Source: Acidovorax soli
GTDB lineage: Bacteria > Pseudomonadota > Gammaproteobacteria > Burkholderiales > Burkholderiaceae_C
Assembly: GCF_014207955.1 (NCBI RefSeq)
Contig: NZ_JACHLK010000006.1
Coordinates: 62,001 to 126,000, forward strand
Direction of reading: 5' to 3'
DNA length: 64,000 nt
Shown: positions 38,301 to 46,219 of the stretch, one piece after another
Numbering within the stretch: the first letter of the stretch is position 1
Layout of the letters: each line of letters begins with the position of its first letter
Program-made: the position numbers and the translations under genes
Notes under the pieces: generated by a model
The model's input: only the letters and a program-made list of their open reading frames with translations
What the model was told of the DNA's origin: nothing
The model's database searches: none

Positions 38301-38783
38301 TCACACGGGCACTGCGGTGGTCGCCTTCACGCGGTCCAGTACGAAGCTGGTCTTGCAGTCCTGCACGCTGGGGTGCTTGAGCAGCGTGTCCATGATGAAG
38401 CGGCTGTAGTGCGCCATGTCGGCCACCACCACGCGCAAGAGGTAGTCCATTTCGCCCGTGAGTGAAGCGCACTCGACCACCTCGGGCCAGGTCTGCACGC
38501 TGGCGCGGAACACATCCATGGGATTGCGCTTGTGGCTTTCGGTGTGCTTTTCCAGGCGCACATTGAGGTAGGCGGTGAGCCCCAGGCCCACGGATTCGGG
38601 CGGCACCAGGGCCACGTAGCGCGCGATCACGCCCGCGTCTTCGAGCCGCTTGACCCGGCGCAGCACGGCACTCGGGGACAGTCCCACCTGCTCGCCGATC
38701 ACGTCGTAGGTCTCCCTGCCGTTTTCCTGCAAACGGCGCAGGATGGCCCGATCCAGCTTGTCAAGTGCGTTGGAAGCAGTCAT
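38301..38783 (-). CDS. Lrp/AsnC family transcriptional regulator
   Basis: 160 residues, standard length. Helix-turn-helix at about 8-55 (LDKLDRAILRRLQENGRETYD, then GLSPSAVLRRVKRLEDAG) and a C-terminal RAM ligand-binding domain (YLLRVVVADMAHYSRFIMDTLL). Lrp members sense amino acids and regulate transport or catabolism. It could control the three-gene ABC operon downstream, the divergent lipase, or distant genes. Confidence 0.88.
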   Translation of the reverse strand: MTASNALDKLDRAILRRLQENGRETYDVIGEQVGLSPSAVLRRVKRLEDAGVIARYVALVPPESVGLGLTAYLNVRLEKHTESHKRNPMDVFRASVQTWPEVVECASLTGEMDYLLRVVVADMAHYSRFIMDTLLKHPSVQDCKTSFVLDRVKATTAVPV

Positions 38784-38894
38784 GGCGCAGGATTTTACGA
38801 AATTGGAGCGTGCCGCGATGGCCCTTCACCAAACTCGGGTATGTCCCGATAGTGACACATGGGCCGGCCAAAGAACAATGAATACCGCAAAAAC

Positions 38895-38906
38895 GAACGG
38901 TCGTTC
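38895..38906. promoter_or_regulatory. TetR-operator-like inverted repeat before the lipase gene
   Basis: GAACG-GT-CGTTC, flanked by A-runs on the left and T-runs on the right, in the 167-base gap between the divergent lrp and lipase genes. The arms and AT flanks resemble operators of TetR-type repressors. The site is about 45 bases before the lipase ATG. The binding protein is not identified. Confidence 0.4.
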
Positions 38907-38950
38907 TTTTTTGCGAAAACCAAAAAATATCCACCAACGGAGACAAGCAC

Positions 38951-39892
38951 ATGACCGGTTTCTTTGGCCGCCTTCTGCGGCGACTCGCGCTCGCCGCTAC
39001 CGCTTCGACACTGCTCCTGGGGGCCCATGCCCACGCACAGGCCGGGTACACGCAGACGCGCTACCCCATCGTGCTGGTGCACGGGCTGTTCGGCTTCGAC
39101 TCGGCGCTTGGCGTGGACTACTTCTACGGCATTCCCGACGCGCTGCGCCAGGGGGGCGCCAAGGTCTACGTGGCACAGGTCTCGGCCGCCAACAGCACCG
39201 AGGTGCGGGGCGAGCAGTTGCTGGCGCAGGTGAACAACATCCTGGCCATCACCGGCGCCGCCAAGGTGAACCTGGTCGGGCACTCGCATGGCGGCCCCAC
39301 GGCGCGCTATGTGGCCGGGGTGGCCCCGGGCAAGGTCGCCTCGGTGACCTCGGTGGGCGGGGTGAACCGCGGCTCGCGCGTGGCCGACATCGTGCGCGGC
39401 GTGGCGCCTGCGGGTTCGGTCTCCGAGACCATTGCCAATGGCGCGGCCACGGCACTGGTGGCGCTGATCAACCTGACCTCGGGCGGCACCGGTCTGCCGC
39501 AGACACCCACGGCGGCCCTCGACTCGCTGACCACGGCCGGCTCGGCCGCCTTCAACCGCCGCTTTCCACAAGGCGTGCCCACCAGCGGCTGCGGCAACGG
39601 TGCCGAGCTGGTCAATGGCGTGCGCTACTACTCCTGGACCGGCACCAAGACCCTGACCAACGTGCTGGACGCCAGCGACGCGCTGCTCGGCGTGCTGGGC
39701 CTGGTGTTCGGCGAGGCCAACGACGGCCTGGTCTCGGCCTGCTCCTCGCGGCTGGGCACCCACCTGGGCGACTACCGCCAGAACCACCTCGATGAGGTGA
39801 ACCAGCTCGTGGGCCTGCGCGACTGGTTCTCGACCGACCCGGTCACCCTGTACCGCCAGCAGGCCAACCGCCTCAAGGCAGCCGGCCTGTAA
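38951..39892 (+). CDS. lipA: Secreted triacylglycerol lipase (family I)
   Basis: 313 residues. A signal peptide (about 1-31, ending AHAQA) exports it. The alpha/beta-hydrolase shows the oxyanion region VLVHGLFGFD (41-50), nucleophile Ser112 in GHSHGG, an Asp in EANDGLVS (near 257) and a His in RQNHLDE (near 279). Two cysteines (near 217 and 262) would make the disulfide known from Pseudomonas/Burkholderia lipases. These lipases need a dedicated foldase to become active, and that gene follows by 9 bases. The protein is likely released through type II secretion. Confidence 0.93.
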   Translation: MTGFFGRLLRRLALAATASTLLLGAHAHAQAGYTQTRYPIVLVHGLFGFDSALGVDYFYGIPDALRQGGAKVYVAQVSAANSTEVRGEQLLAQVNNILAITGAAKVNLVGHSHGGPTARYVAGVAPGKVASVTSVGGVNRGSRVADIVRGVAPAGSVSETIANGAATALVALINLTSGGTGLPQTPTAALDSLTTAGSAAFNRRFPQGVPTSGCGNGAELVNGVRYYSWTGTKTLTNVLDASDALLGVLGLVFGEANDGLVSACSSRLGTHLGDYRQNHLDEVNQLVGLRDWFSTDPVTLYRQQANRLKAAGL

Positions 39893-39901
39893 TTGTTTGC
39901 G

Positions 39902-40903
39902 ATGATCGGTGCCATGGACCGCCTGCCCCGCCCCGCTGTGACCGCCATTGCCCTGGCGCTGCTGGTCGCTGCCGTGCTCGGCTGGCGCGCCTGGCGGGCC
40001 GAGGCGAGCCAGGACAGCGGCCCGGGCCTCGGCGCAGCAGCGCCTGCTGCCGGCGCGGCACCGCCTGCCCGCACGGCGGCCTCGGCGGCGCTCACGCCTG
40101 CGTCCGCAGCGCTCGCCGCTGCGTCGGCGGCCTCCGTGGCGGGCGGCGCCGACCCCTTGCTGGTGCCGGGCCTGCGCCACACGCTGGAGGCCCTGATCGC
40201 CGAGGCCGGCGAAGCCAGCGACCCCGAAGCCCTCAAGCAGCGCCTGGCGCAGCTGGTGGGCCAGCGTTTCCCCGCGGCCCTGGCCACCCGGGCCCTGGCG
40301 CTGGCCGAGCGCTATGTGGACTACCGTGTGGCACTGGGCGCCTTGTCGCCGCCGCGCGACCCCAGCGACCCGCGCGCCCTGCGCGATGCCATCGAGGCAC
40401 GCCAGAAGGTCCGGCAGCAGCATTTCCAGGACGACGAGCACGACGCTCTGTTCGCGCAAGAGGCCGAACTCGACCGCTACACCCTGGCGCGCCTGGAAAT
40501 TGCGCGCAACACCCAGCTCTCGCCGCAGGAGCGTGCCAGCGCACTGCGCGCCGCCGAATCCGAACTCGCCCCCGAGCGCCGCGCCGAACGCGCGGCCGCC
40601 ACCGCCCACCTGGATGCGGCCGCGCAGACCGCGGCCTTCAACGCCCAGGGCGTCGGCGATGTGCAACGCCATGTGGCGCGCAGCGCCCAGTACGGCGAGC
40701 AGGCCGCCCACGCCCTGGCCCAGCTGGACCGCGAGGAGCAGCACTGGCAAAGCCGGCTCGACGAACTCACCCAGGCCCGCACCCGGCAGGGCGAGGCCGC
40801 CGCACAGGCCCTGCGCCAGCAGCTGTTCTCGGCCGAAGAGCTGCAGCGGGTGGACGCCGCCCTGGCCCTGCGCGCCCTGCAGGCCACGGGCGCACGCCCC
40901 TGA
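39902..40903 (+). CDS. lif: Lipase-specific foldase (chaperone)
   Basis: 333 residues if the ATG at 39902 is used; the ATG at 39914 also works and neither has a clear ribosome site. A membrane anchor (about 12-30, TAIALALLVAAVLGW) is followed by an Ala/Pro linker (about 40-78) and a helical body rich in Arg, Gln and Glu, as in Lif proteins that fold the lipase in the periplasm while held to the inner membrane. RYVDYRVAL (near 137) corresponds to the conserved lipase chaperone motif. Gene order lipA-lif is the usual one. Confidence 0.88.
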   Translation: MIGAMDRLPRPAVTAIALALLVAAVLGWRAWRAEASQDSGPGLGAAAPAAGAAPPARTAASAALTPASAALAAASAASVAGGADPLLVPGLRHTLEALIAEAGEASDPEALKQRLAQLVGQRFPAALATRALALAERYVDYRVALGALSPPRDPSDPRALRDAIEARQKVRQQHFQDDEHDALFAQEAELDRYTLARLEIARNTQLSPQERASALRAAESELAPERRAERAAATAHLDAAAQTAAFNAQGVGDVQRHVARSAQYGEQAAHALAQLDREEQHWQSRLDELTQARTRQGEAAAQALRQQLFSAEELQRVDAALALRALQATGARP

Positions 40904-41019
40904 CCGCCACCGCGCCCCGGCAGGAGGGGCCTCGATCCGAGGAACACCCATGCGGTAACAAAGGGTAAACCCTGTACAGATGCCTATACTGCGCGTTCCC
41001 GGAAATCAAGAGGATCCCG

Positions 41020-41988
41020 ATGTCGCTCCGTAGCAGCTTGTTCAGCGTCGCCCTGGCCGCGGCGGCCACCGCCGCCCTGGCGCAGACCCCGTCCGCCCCG
41101 ATGACCATCGTGGTGCCCTACCCTGCGGGCGGCCCGCTGGACACGTCGGCGCGCATCATCGCGGAGGGCGCGGCTGCGCAACTGGGCGCCATCAAGGTGG
41201 AAAACAAGCCCGGCGCCGGTGGCGGCACCGGCGCCGACCTGGTGGCCAAGTCGCCCGCCGGCAGCAACCAACTGCTGATGGGGGCCGTGGCCACGCACGC
41301 CGTGAACCCCTGGCTGTACAAGAACTTCCCGTACAACCCGATCAAGGACTTCAAGCCCATCTCGCTCGTGGCCCGCACGCCCAATGTGCTGGTGGTGAAC
41401 GCCGAGCAGGCCGCCAAGCTGGGCATCAAGACCACGCCCGACCTGGTGCAGTACCTCAAGAAGAACCCGGACCAGGCCAAGTACGGCTCGGGCGGCAACG
41501 GCAGCATCGGCCACATCTCGGCCGAGATGTTCAAGTCGCTCACCAACACCAAGATGGGCCATACGCCCTTCCAGGGATCGAACCCTGCACTGGCCGCGCT
41601 GCAATCGGGCCAGGTGCTGCTGGTGTTCGACAACCTCGCGTCGGCGCTGCCGCACATCCGCTCGGGCAAGCTGCTCGCGCTGGGCGTGACGACCCTGAGC
41701 CGCAACGAGGCCCTGCCCCAGGTGCCCAGCATCAACGACTCGGTCCAGGGCTTCAATGTGTCGACCTGGTTCGGCCTGTTCGCCCCGGCCGCCCTGCCCC
41801 AGGCCGACGCGCAGCGCTATGCGGCAGCGTTCACGGCGGTCATGCAATCGCCCGCCGGCAAGGAAAAATTCAAGCAGATGGGCATCACGCCCGAAGAGCT
41901 CACACTGGACGGCTTCGCGCAGTTCGTGCGCTCGGAGAACAGCAAGTACGAGTTCCTGATCCGCGCGGCGAAGATCAAGATCGACTAG
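41020..41988 (+). CDS. Bug/TctC-type periplasmic substrate-binding protein
   Basis: 322 residues. A short signal peptide ends at ALAQT near residue 25. The body matches the Bug family: MTIVVPYPAGGPLDTSARIIAEG, NKPGAGGGTGAD, and a late PQVPSINDSVQG. Such proteins bind organic acids, amino acids or other small solutes in the periplasm, and are greatly expanded in Burkholderiales. No membrane partner is adjacent, as is usual for Bug proteins. Ligand unknown. Confidence 0.9.
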   Translation: MSLRSSLFSVALAAAATAALAQTPSAPMTIVVPYPAGGPLDTSARIIAEGAAAQLGAIKVENKPGAGGGTGADLVAKSPAGSNQLLMGAVATHAVNPWLYKNFPYNPIKDFKPISLVARTPNVLVVNAEQAAKLGIKTTPDLVQYLKKNPDQAKYGSGGNGSIGHISAEMFKSLTNTKMGHTPFQGSNPALAALQSGQVLLVFDNLASALPHIRSGKLLALGVTTLSRNEALPQVPSINDSVQGFNVSTWFGLFAPAALPQADAQRYAAAFTAVMQSPAGKEKFKQMGITPEELTLDGFAQFVRSENSKYEFLIRAAKIKID

Positions 41989-42003
41989 GCGGCCGCGCGG
42001 CCC

Positions 42004-42900
42004 TCAGTCCCTGCCGATCTCGGCCAGGCAGGCCGCCATGACCTCAGGCTGCAGCGCCATTTCCACGTGCGCCGGACCATCGAGAAAGCGGTTGTCCGCA
42101 CCCGCCAGCATGGCGGTGCTGGCCGGGAAGACGATGTTGTCGCAATTGGAGTACCAGCACACGAAGCGCTGCGCGCGCCCCTGCGGCTCCGCATTGAGCA
42201 GGGTCTTCACCCAGTCCCCCGCCAGGCTCATCTGGCGCCCATTGACGGCACGGCTGAAGCGCCCGAGCCAGGTGCCGCCGTGCGGCGTACCCAAGGTCAG
42301 GATGCGGTGCACGCGCGCATCGGCCGCATGCGCGCGCAACCAGGCCCGTGCCGCCAGCCCCCCCATGCTGTGGCACAGCAGCACCGGTGCCATGCCGGTG
42401 GCAGCCGTCACGCGCAGCACGGCGTCCTCGATGATCGCGGCATAGTCGTCGATGGAGCCCATCACCGGCTCCAGGTTCACCGCCACGTGGGCATGGCCTT
42501 GCGCGCGCAGCGGCCCATGCCAGGGCAGCCACAACCCCCGGTTGCACATGAAACCATGCACCAGCACCACGCCGCGGCGGCCCGTGGCCTGCGCCGGCAG
42601 CCAATCCGCCACCGCCTTGTGGCGAAACGGCTGGCGCCAGCAGAACACCACCAGGGCCACCCAGACCTCGGCCCACCAGGCGCGCACCACCTGCCCGGTG
42701 CGCGCCCGGCGCGCGCCATCGCGCCGGTTCAGGTGGTGCATGAGCACGAACTCGACCGCCATCACCAGCCAGAACAGGGCCAGCGGCACCAGCGCCCCGA
42801 GCAGCGCGCGCACCGGGGACTGCGGCCATTGCCAGGCCAGCCAGGCGGCTTCGGCCAGCGCCAGGATCAGGAGAAGGATTTTTTGCCAGCGCGCAATCAT
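42004..42900 (-). CDS. Membrane-anchored alpha/beta hydrolase (lipase-like)
   Basis: 298 residues. Two N-terminal hydrophobic helices (about 7-25 and 31-55) anchor it. A hydrolase domain follows: VLVHGFMCNRG near 113, the nucleophile in LLCHSMGGLA near 178, and LGTPHGGTW near 207. The C-terminal GPAHVEMA should carry the catalytic histidine. It may hydrolyse lipids or esters. It is convergent with the Bug gene (stops 15 bases apart) and diverges from the FFLEELY gene. The substrate is unknown. Confidence 0.82.
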   Translation of the reverse strand: MIARWQKILLLILALAEAAWLAWQWPQSPVRALLGALVPLALFWLVMAVEFVLMHHLNRRDGARRARTGQVVRAWWAEVWVALVVFCWRQPFRHKAVADWLPAQATGRRGVVLVHGFMCNRGLWLPWHGPLRAQGHAHVAVNLEPVMGSIDDYAAIIEDAVLRVTAATGMAPVLLCHSMGGLAARAWLRAHAADARVHRILTLGTPHGGTWLGRFSRAVNGRQMSLAGDWVKTLLNAEPQGRAQRFVCWYSNCDNIVFPASTAMLAGADNRFLDGPAHVEMALQPEVMAACLAEIGRD

Positions 42901-43003
42901 GGTTTGCAGTGGAGTTGTTTCCGGTCAACGGAGGCTGTTCAAGGCCATTTTGAACAGGGTCTAATGGCATGCCCGCATTGTGCGGGCTCAGGAGAGGGGA
43001 CCT

Positions 43004-43744
43004 ATGGACGCGGCCCAGACCATCCGCGACAGCATTGCCGATGTCACGGCACTGCGCCAGCAGCGCACGGGCGATGCCGTGCTGGGCACCGCCGTGGCCA
43101 CCGTCAAGACCCTGCAGGCCAGGCGCTTTTCCGGCACCTATGCCGACCTGATGGCCTCGCCCTCGTTCGGCCCGGCCGCCCGCTTCTTCCTCGAAGAACT
43201 CTACAGCGACCGCGACTACACGGCGCGCGACCAGCAGTTCGCACGCATCGCGGGCACGCTGCAGACCATGTTTCCGCGCCCCGTGGTGGACACTGCCGTG
43301 GCACTGGCCGTGCTGCACGCCCAGACCGAGGTGCTGGACCAGGACATGGGCCGTGCCTGGCCGCAGGCCGATGCCAGTGCCAGCGACGCTGTGCGCTACG
43401 TGGCTGCCTGGCGTGCCGTGGGCGACCGCAGCGGGCGCCAGCAGCAGCTGGCGCGCGTGCTGGCCATGGGCCGCGATCTGGCGCGCCTGACCCGGGCGCC
43501 CGGCCTGCGCACCATGTTGCGCATGATGCGCGGGCCCGCCACGGCGGCGGGCATGGGTGCCCTGCAGCAGTTCCTCGAAGCCGGCTTCGACACCTTTGGC
43601 CAGCTCGCGCGCCAGCGCGGTGCGGTCGAGCAGTTCCTGGCCACCATCGAGCAGCGCGAACAGGCCTTGATGAACCAGCTGTTCGATGGCGATGCTGTCA
43701 CCTCGGGGACCGAACTGGCCCGCACCCTAGGACAAGCCCGGTAG
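43004..43744 (+). CDS. FFLEELY-motif protein of unknown function
   Basis: 246 residues from the ATG at 43004, with GGAGAGGGGA in front. The sequence contains the motif FFLEELYSDRDYTARDQQFARI (first part at about 62-68), known to me as the name of a conserved family without assigned function. It is mostly helical, has no signal or membrane segment, and should be cytoplasmic. It precedes the acyl-CoA ligase gene by 66 bases. A small hairpin GCCCGCA/TGCGGGC (42971-42987) sits just before the ribosome site and may affect translation. Confidence 0.75.
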   Translation: MDAAQTIRDSIADVTALRQQRTGDAVLGTAVATVKTLQARRFSGTYADLMASPSFGPAARFFLEELYSDRDYTARDQQFARIAGTLQTMFPRPVVDTAVALAVLHAQTEVLDQDMGRAWPQADASASDAVRYVAAWRAVGDRSGRQQQLARVLAMGRDLARLTRAPGLRTMLRMMRGPATAAGMGALQQFLEAGFDTFGQLARQRGAVEQFLATIEQREQALMNQLFDGDAVTSGTELARTLGQAR

Positions 43745-43810
43745 CCGGCCTCCCGCCTGCACTTCCACAATCTGTGCCCATCTATCTACTGGTGAGCACA
43801 AGGAAAGCGC

Positions 43811-45499
43811 ATGGAAAAGATCTGGCTCAAGAGCTACCCACCGGGCGTCCCGCATGACGTGAAGCCCGAGCAATACCGCTCTGTGGCCCATATGCTGGAG
43901 GAATCGTTCCGCAAGAACGCATCGAACCCCTTCTCGGTCTGCATGGACCAGTGGATGTCGTATGGCGAGCTCGACCGCCTGTCTGGCGCGCTGGGCGCCT
44001 ACCTGCAAGGCCTGGGGCTCGAACCCGGGGCACGCGTGGCCATCATGCTGCCCAATGTGCCGCAGTTCGGCGTGACCATGGCTGCCGTGCTGCGCGCCGG
44101 CTACACCTGCGTGAACGTGAACCCGCTGTACACGGCGCGCGAGCTGCAGCACCAGCTCAAGGATTCGGGCGCCACGGCCATCGTGATCCTGGAGAACTTT
44201 GCCCACACCCTGGCCGAGGTGATCGACAACACGGCCGTGCAGCATGTGGTCATGGCCTCCATGGGCGACCTGCTGGGCTTCTGGTTCGGCCACTGGATCA
44301 CGTTTGCCGTGCGCCACCTGGCCAAGATGGTGCCGGCCTACGAGCTGCCGCTGACCAACGGCCGCAAGGTCGTGCCCTTCAAGAAGGCACTGGCCCTGGG
44401 CGAGCGCCGCAGCCTGGCGCCCAGCCAGGCCACGCTCGACTCCATCGCCTTCCTGCAGTACACGGGCGGCACCACCGGCCTGTCCAAGGGCGCCGTGCTC
44501 ACGCACCGCTGCATCGTGGCCGCCACGCTGCAGGCCGAGGCCTGGTTCACCCCTGCGCTGTCCAAGGTGGGCGACCTCAGCAAGGCCAACAGCGTCGCAG
44601 CCCTGCCGCTGTACCACATCTTCGCGCTCACGCTGTGCCTGCTGGCCATCCGCCAGGGCTCCAGCCTCACCTTGATCCCGAACCCGCGCGACATCCCCAA
44701 GTTCGTGGCCGAGCTCAAGAAGCGCCCCTTCCACATGCTGCCCGCCGTGAACACCTTGTTCAATGCGCTGCTGCAGAACCCGCAGTTCCGCGCGCTCGAC
44801 TTCTCGCACCTGTGCGTGTCGCAGGCCGGCGGCATGGCCGCCTCCGAGGGCACGGCCAAGCAGTGGCAGAAGGTCACGGGCAACACCATGATCGAAGGCT
44901 GGGGCATGAGCGAGACCTGCGCCATCGGCACCAACAACCCGGTGACCAACACCGAGTTCAGCGGCACCATCGGCCTGCCGCTGCCGGGCATCGACATCGC
45001 CATCAAGGACGATGCGGGCAACAGCCTGGCCCAGGGCGAATCGGGCGAGATCTGCATCCGCGGCCCCAACGTCATGACCGGCTACTACAACCAGCCCGAG
45101 GAGAACGCCAAGGCGTTCACGGCCGACGGCTTCATGCGCACCGGTGACATCGGCATCATGGACGAACGCGGCTACACGCGCATCATCGACCGCAAGAAGG
45201 ACATGATCCTGGTCAGCGGCTTCAACGTCTTCCCCAACGAGCTCGAGCAGGTCGTCTCGCTGTGCCCGGGCGTGGTCGAATGCGCGGCCATCGGCATCCC
45301 CGACGAGAAACAGGGCGAGGCGATCAAGATCTTCGTGATCAAGAGCGACCCGGCGCTGAGCGAGGAAGACGTGGCCCGCTTCTGCCAGGAGAACCTCACC
45401 GGCTACAAGCGCCCCAAGTACATCGAGTTCCGCGACGAGCTGCCCAAGAGCAACGTGGGCAAGATCCTGCGGCGCGAGCTGCGCACGCCCACCGCTTAG
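43811..45499 (+). CDS. fadD: Long-chain acyl-CoA ligase
   Basis: 562 residues with AAGGAAAG before the ATG. AMP-forming synthetase: phosphate loop YTGGTTGLSKGA (near 216), GWGMSET (near 362), TGDIGIMDERGY, IDRKKDMILVSG, and the C-terminal lysine in SNVGKILRREL. It activates free fatty acids to acyl-CoA at the inner face of the membrane for beta-oxidation or for other acyl use. Follows the lipase-foldase group and could use the released fatty acids. Substrate length cannot be read from the sequence. Confidence 0.94.
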   Translation: MEKIWLKSYPPGVPHDVKPEQYRSVAHMLEESFRKNASNPFSVCMDQWMSYGELDRLSGALGAYLQGLGLEPGARVAIMLPNVPQFGVTMAAVLRAGYTCVNVNPLYTARELQHQLKDSGATAIVILENFAHTLAEVIDNTAVQHVVMASMGDLLGFWFGHWITFAVRHLAKMVPAYELPLTNGRKVVPFKKALALGERRSLAPSQATLDSIAFLQYTGGTTGLSKGAVLTHRCIVAATLQAEAWFTPALSKVGDLSKANSVAALPLYHIFALTLCLLAIRQGSSLTLIPNPRDIPKFVAELKKRPFHMLPAVNTLFNALLQNPQFRALDFSHLCVSQAGGMAASEGTAKQWQKVTGNTMIEGWGMSETCAIGTNNPVTNTEFSGTIGLPLPGIDIAIKDDAGNSLAQGESGEICIRGPNVMTGYYNQPEENAKAFTADGFMRTGDIGIMDERGYTRIIDRKKDMILVSGFNVFPNELEQVVSLCPGVVECAAIGIPDEKQGEAIKIFVIKSDPALSEEDVARFCQENLTGYKRPKYIEFRDELPKSNVGKILRRELRTPTA

Positions 45500-45583
45500 C
45501 CCCCGGGGGCCTCGGCCGGGGCACGGGGGCGGAAGTGCTACATTGCGCTCGCCCCGCGCCATTGCCGCCGCCGACAAAGCACC

Positions 45584-46207
45584 GTGAAGTTTCTGCTCCT
45601 GGAAGACCACCCCCTGTTCCGCCAGGCCCTCAAGGGCATCATGGCGCGGCTGGACCCGGCCGCCACGGTGCTCGAATGCGCCTCCTACGATGAGGCCCGC
45701 CCCCTGCTCGGCGACGACCTGGACCTGGTGCTGCTCGACCTGCGCCTGTCCGGGCTGGACGGGATGAAGGTCCTGGCCACGCTGCGCAGCCAGCACCCGG
45801 CCCTGCCCGTGGTGGTGGTCTCGGCCTCGGAAGACCGGCACGAAGCCCTGGAGGTGCTGCGCCTGGGCGCCCTCGGTTTCATTCCCAAGGCCTCGTCCGC
45901 CGAGGTGATGGAGCATGCCCTGCGCCTGGTGCTGGCGGGCGATGCCTACCTGCCCTCGCACCTGCTGCAGGACGGCGATGCGCCTGCCGCGCCCTCCCGG
46001 GACGGCCCCCTCGGCCTGACGGAGCGGCAGCAGCAGGTGATGCAGCTGATGGCGCAGGGCCAGTCGAACAAGCAGATCGGGCGCGCGCTGAACCTCACGG
46101 AGAACACCGTCAAGGTGCATGTGACGGCCATCCTGCGCGAGCTCAACGTCAGCTCGCGGGCCCAGGCCATCGTGGCGCTGTTCCAGCGCGGCACCGGCCC
46201 GTCCTGA
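45584..46207 (+). CDS. NarL/LuxR-type response regulator
   Basis: 207 residues from a GTG at 45584. Receiver domain at 1-120 with the acidic pair in LEDHP (7-8), phosphoacceptor Asp52 (LVLLDLRLSG) and Lys near 101 (FIPKASS). LuxR-type helix-turn-helix at about 140-200 (LTERQQQVMQLMAQGQSNKQI, NLTENTVKVHVTAI). It binds DNA when phosphorylated. The next gene, 12 bases on, is a hybrid histidine kinase and is the obvious partner. Confidence 0.93.
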   Translation: MKFLLLEDHPLFRQALKGIMARLDPAATVLECASYDEARPLLGDDLDLVLLDLRLSGLDGMKVLATLRSQHPALPVVVVSASEDRHEALEVLRLGALGFIPKASSAEVMEHALRLVLAGDAYLPSHLLQDGDAPAAPSRDGPLGLTERQQQVMQLMAQGQSNKQIGRALNLTENTVKVHVTAILRELNVSSRAQAIVALFQRGTGPS

Positions 46208-46219
46208 CCGTCCCGCCCC

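Noticed and set aside
41991..42002. Self-complementary GGCCGCGCGGCC between convergent genes
   Set aside because: Too short a loop and no T-run; likely chance in GC-rich DNA.
42971..42987. Hairpin GCCCGCA/TGCGGGC before the FFLEELY gene as a terminator
   Set aside because: No T-run follows and it lies directly before a ribosome site; at most an effect on translation.
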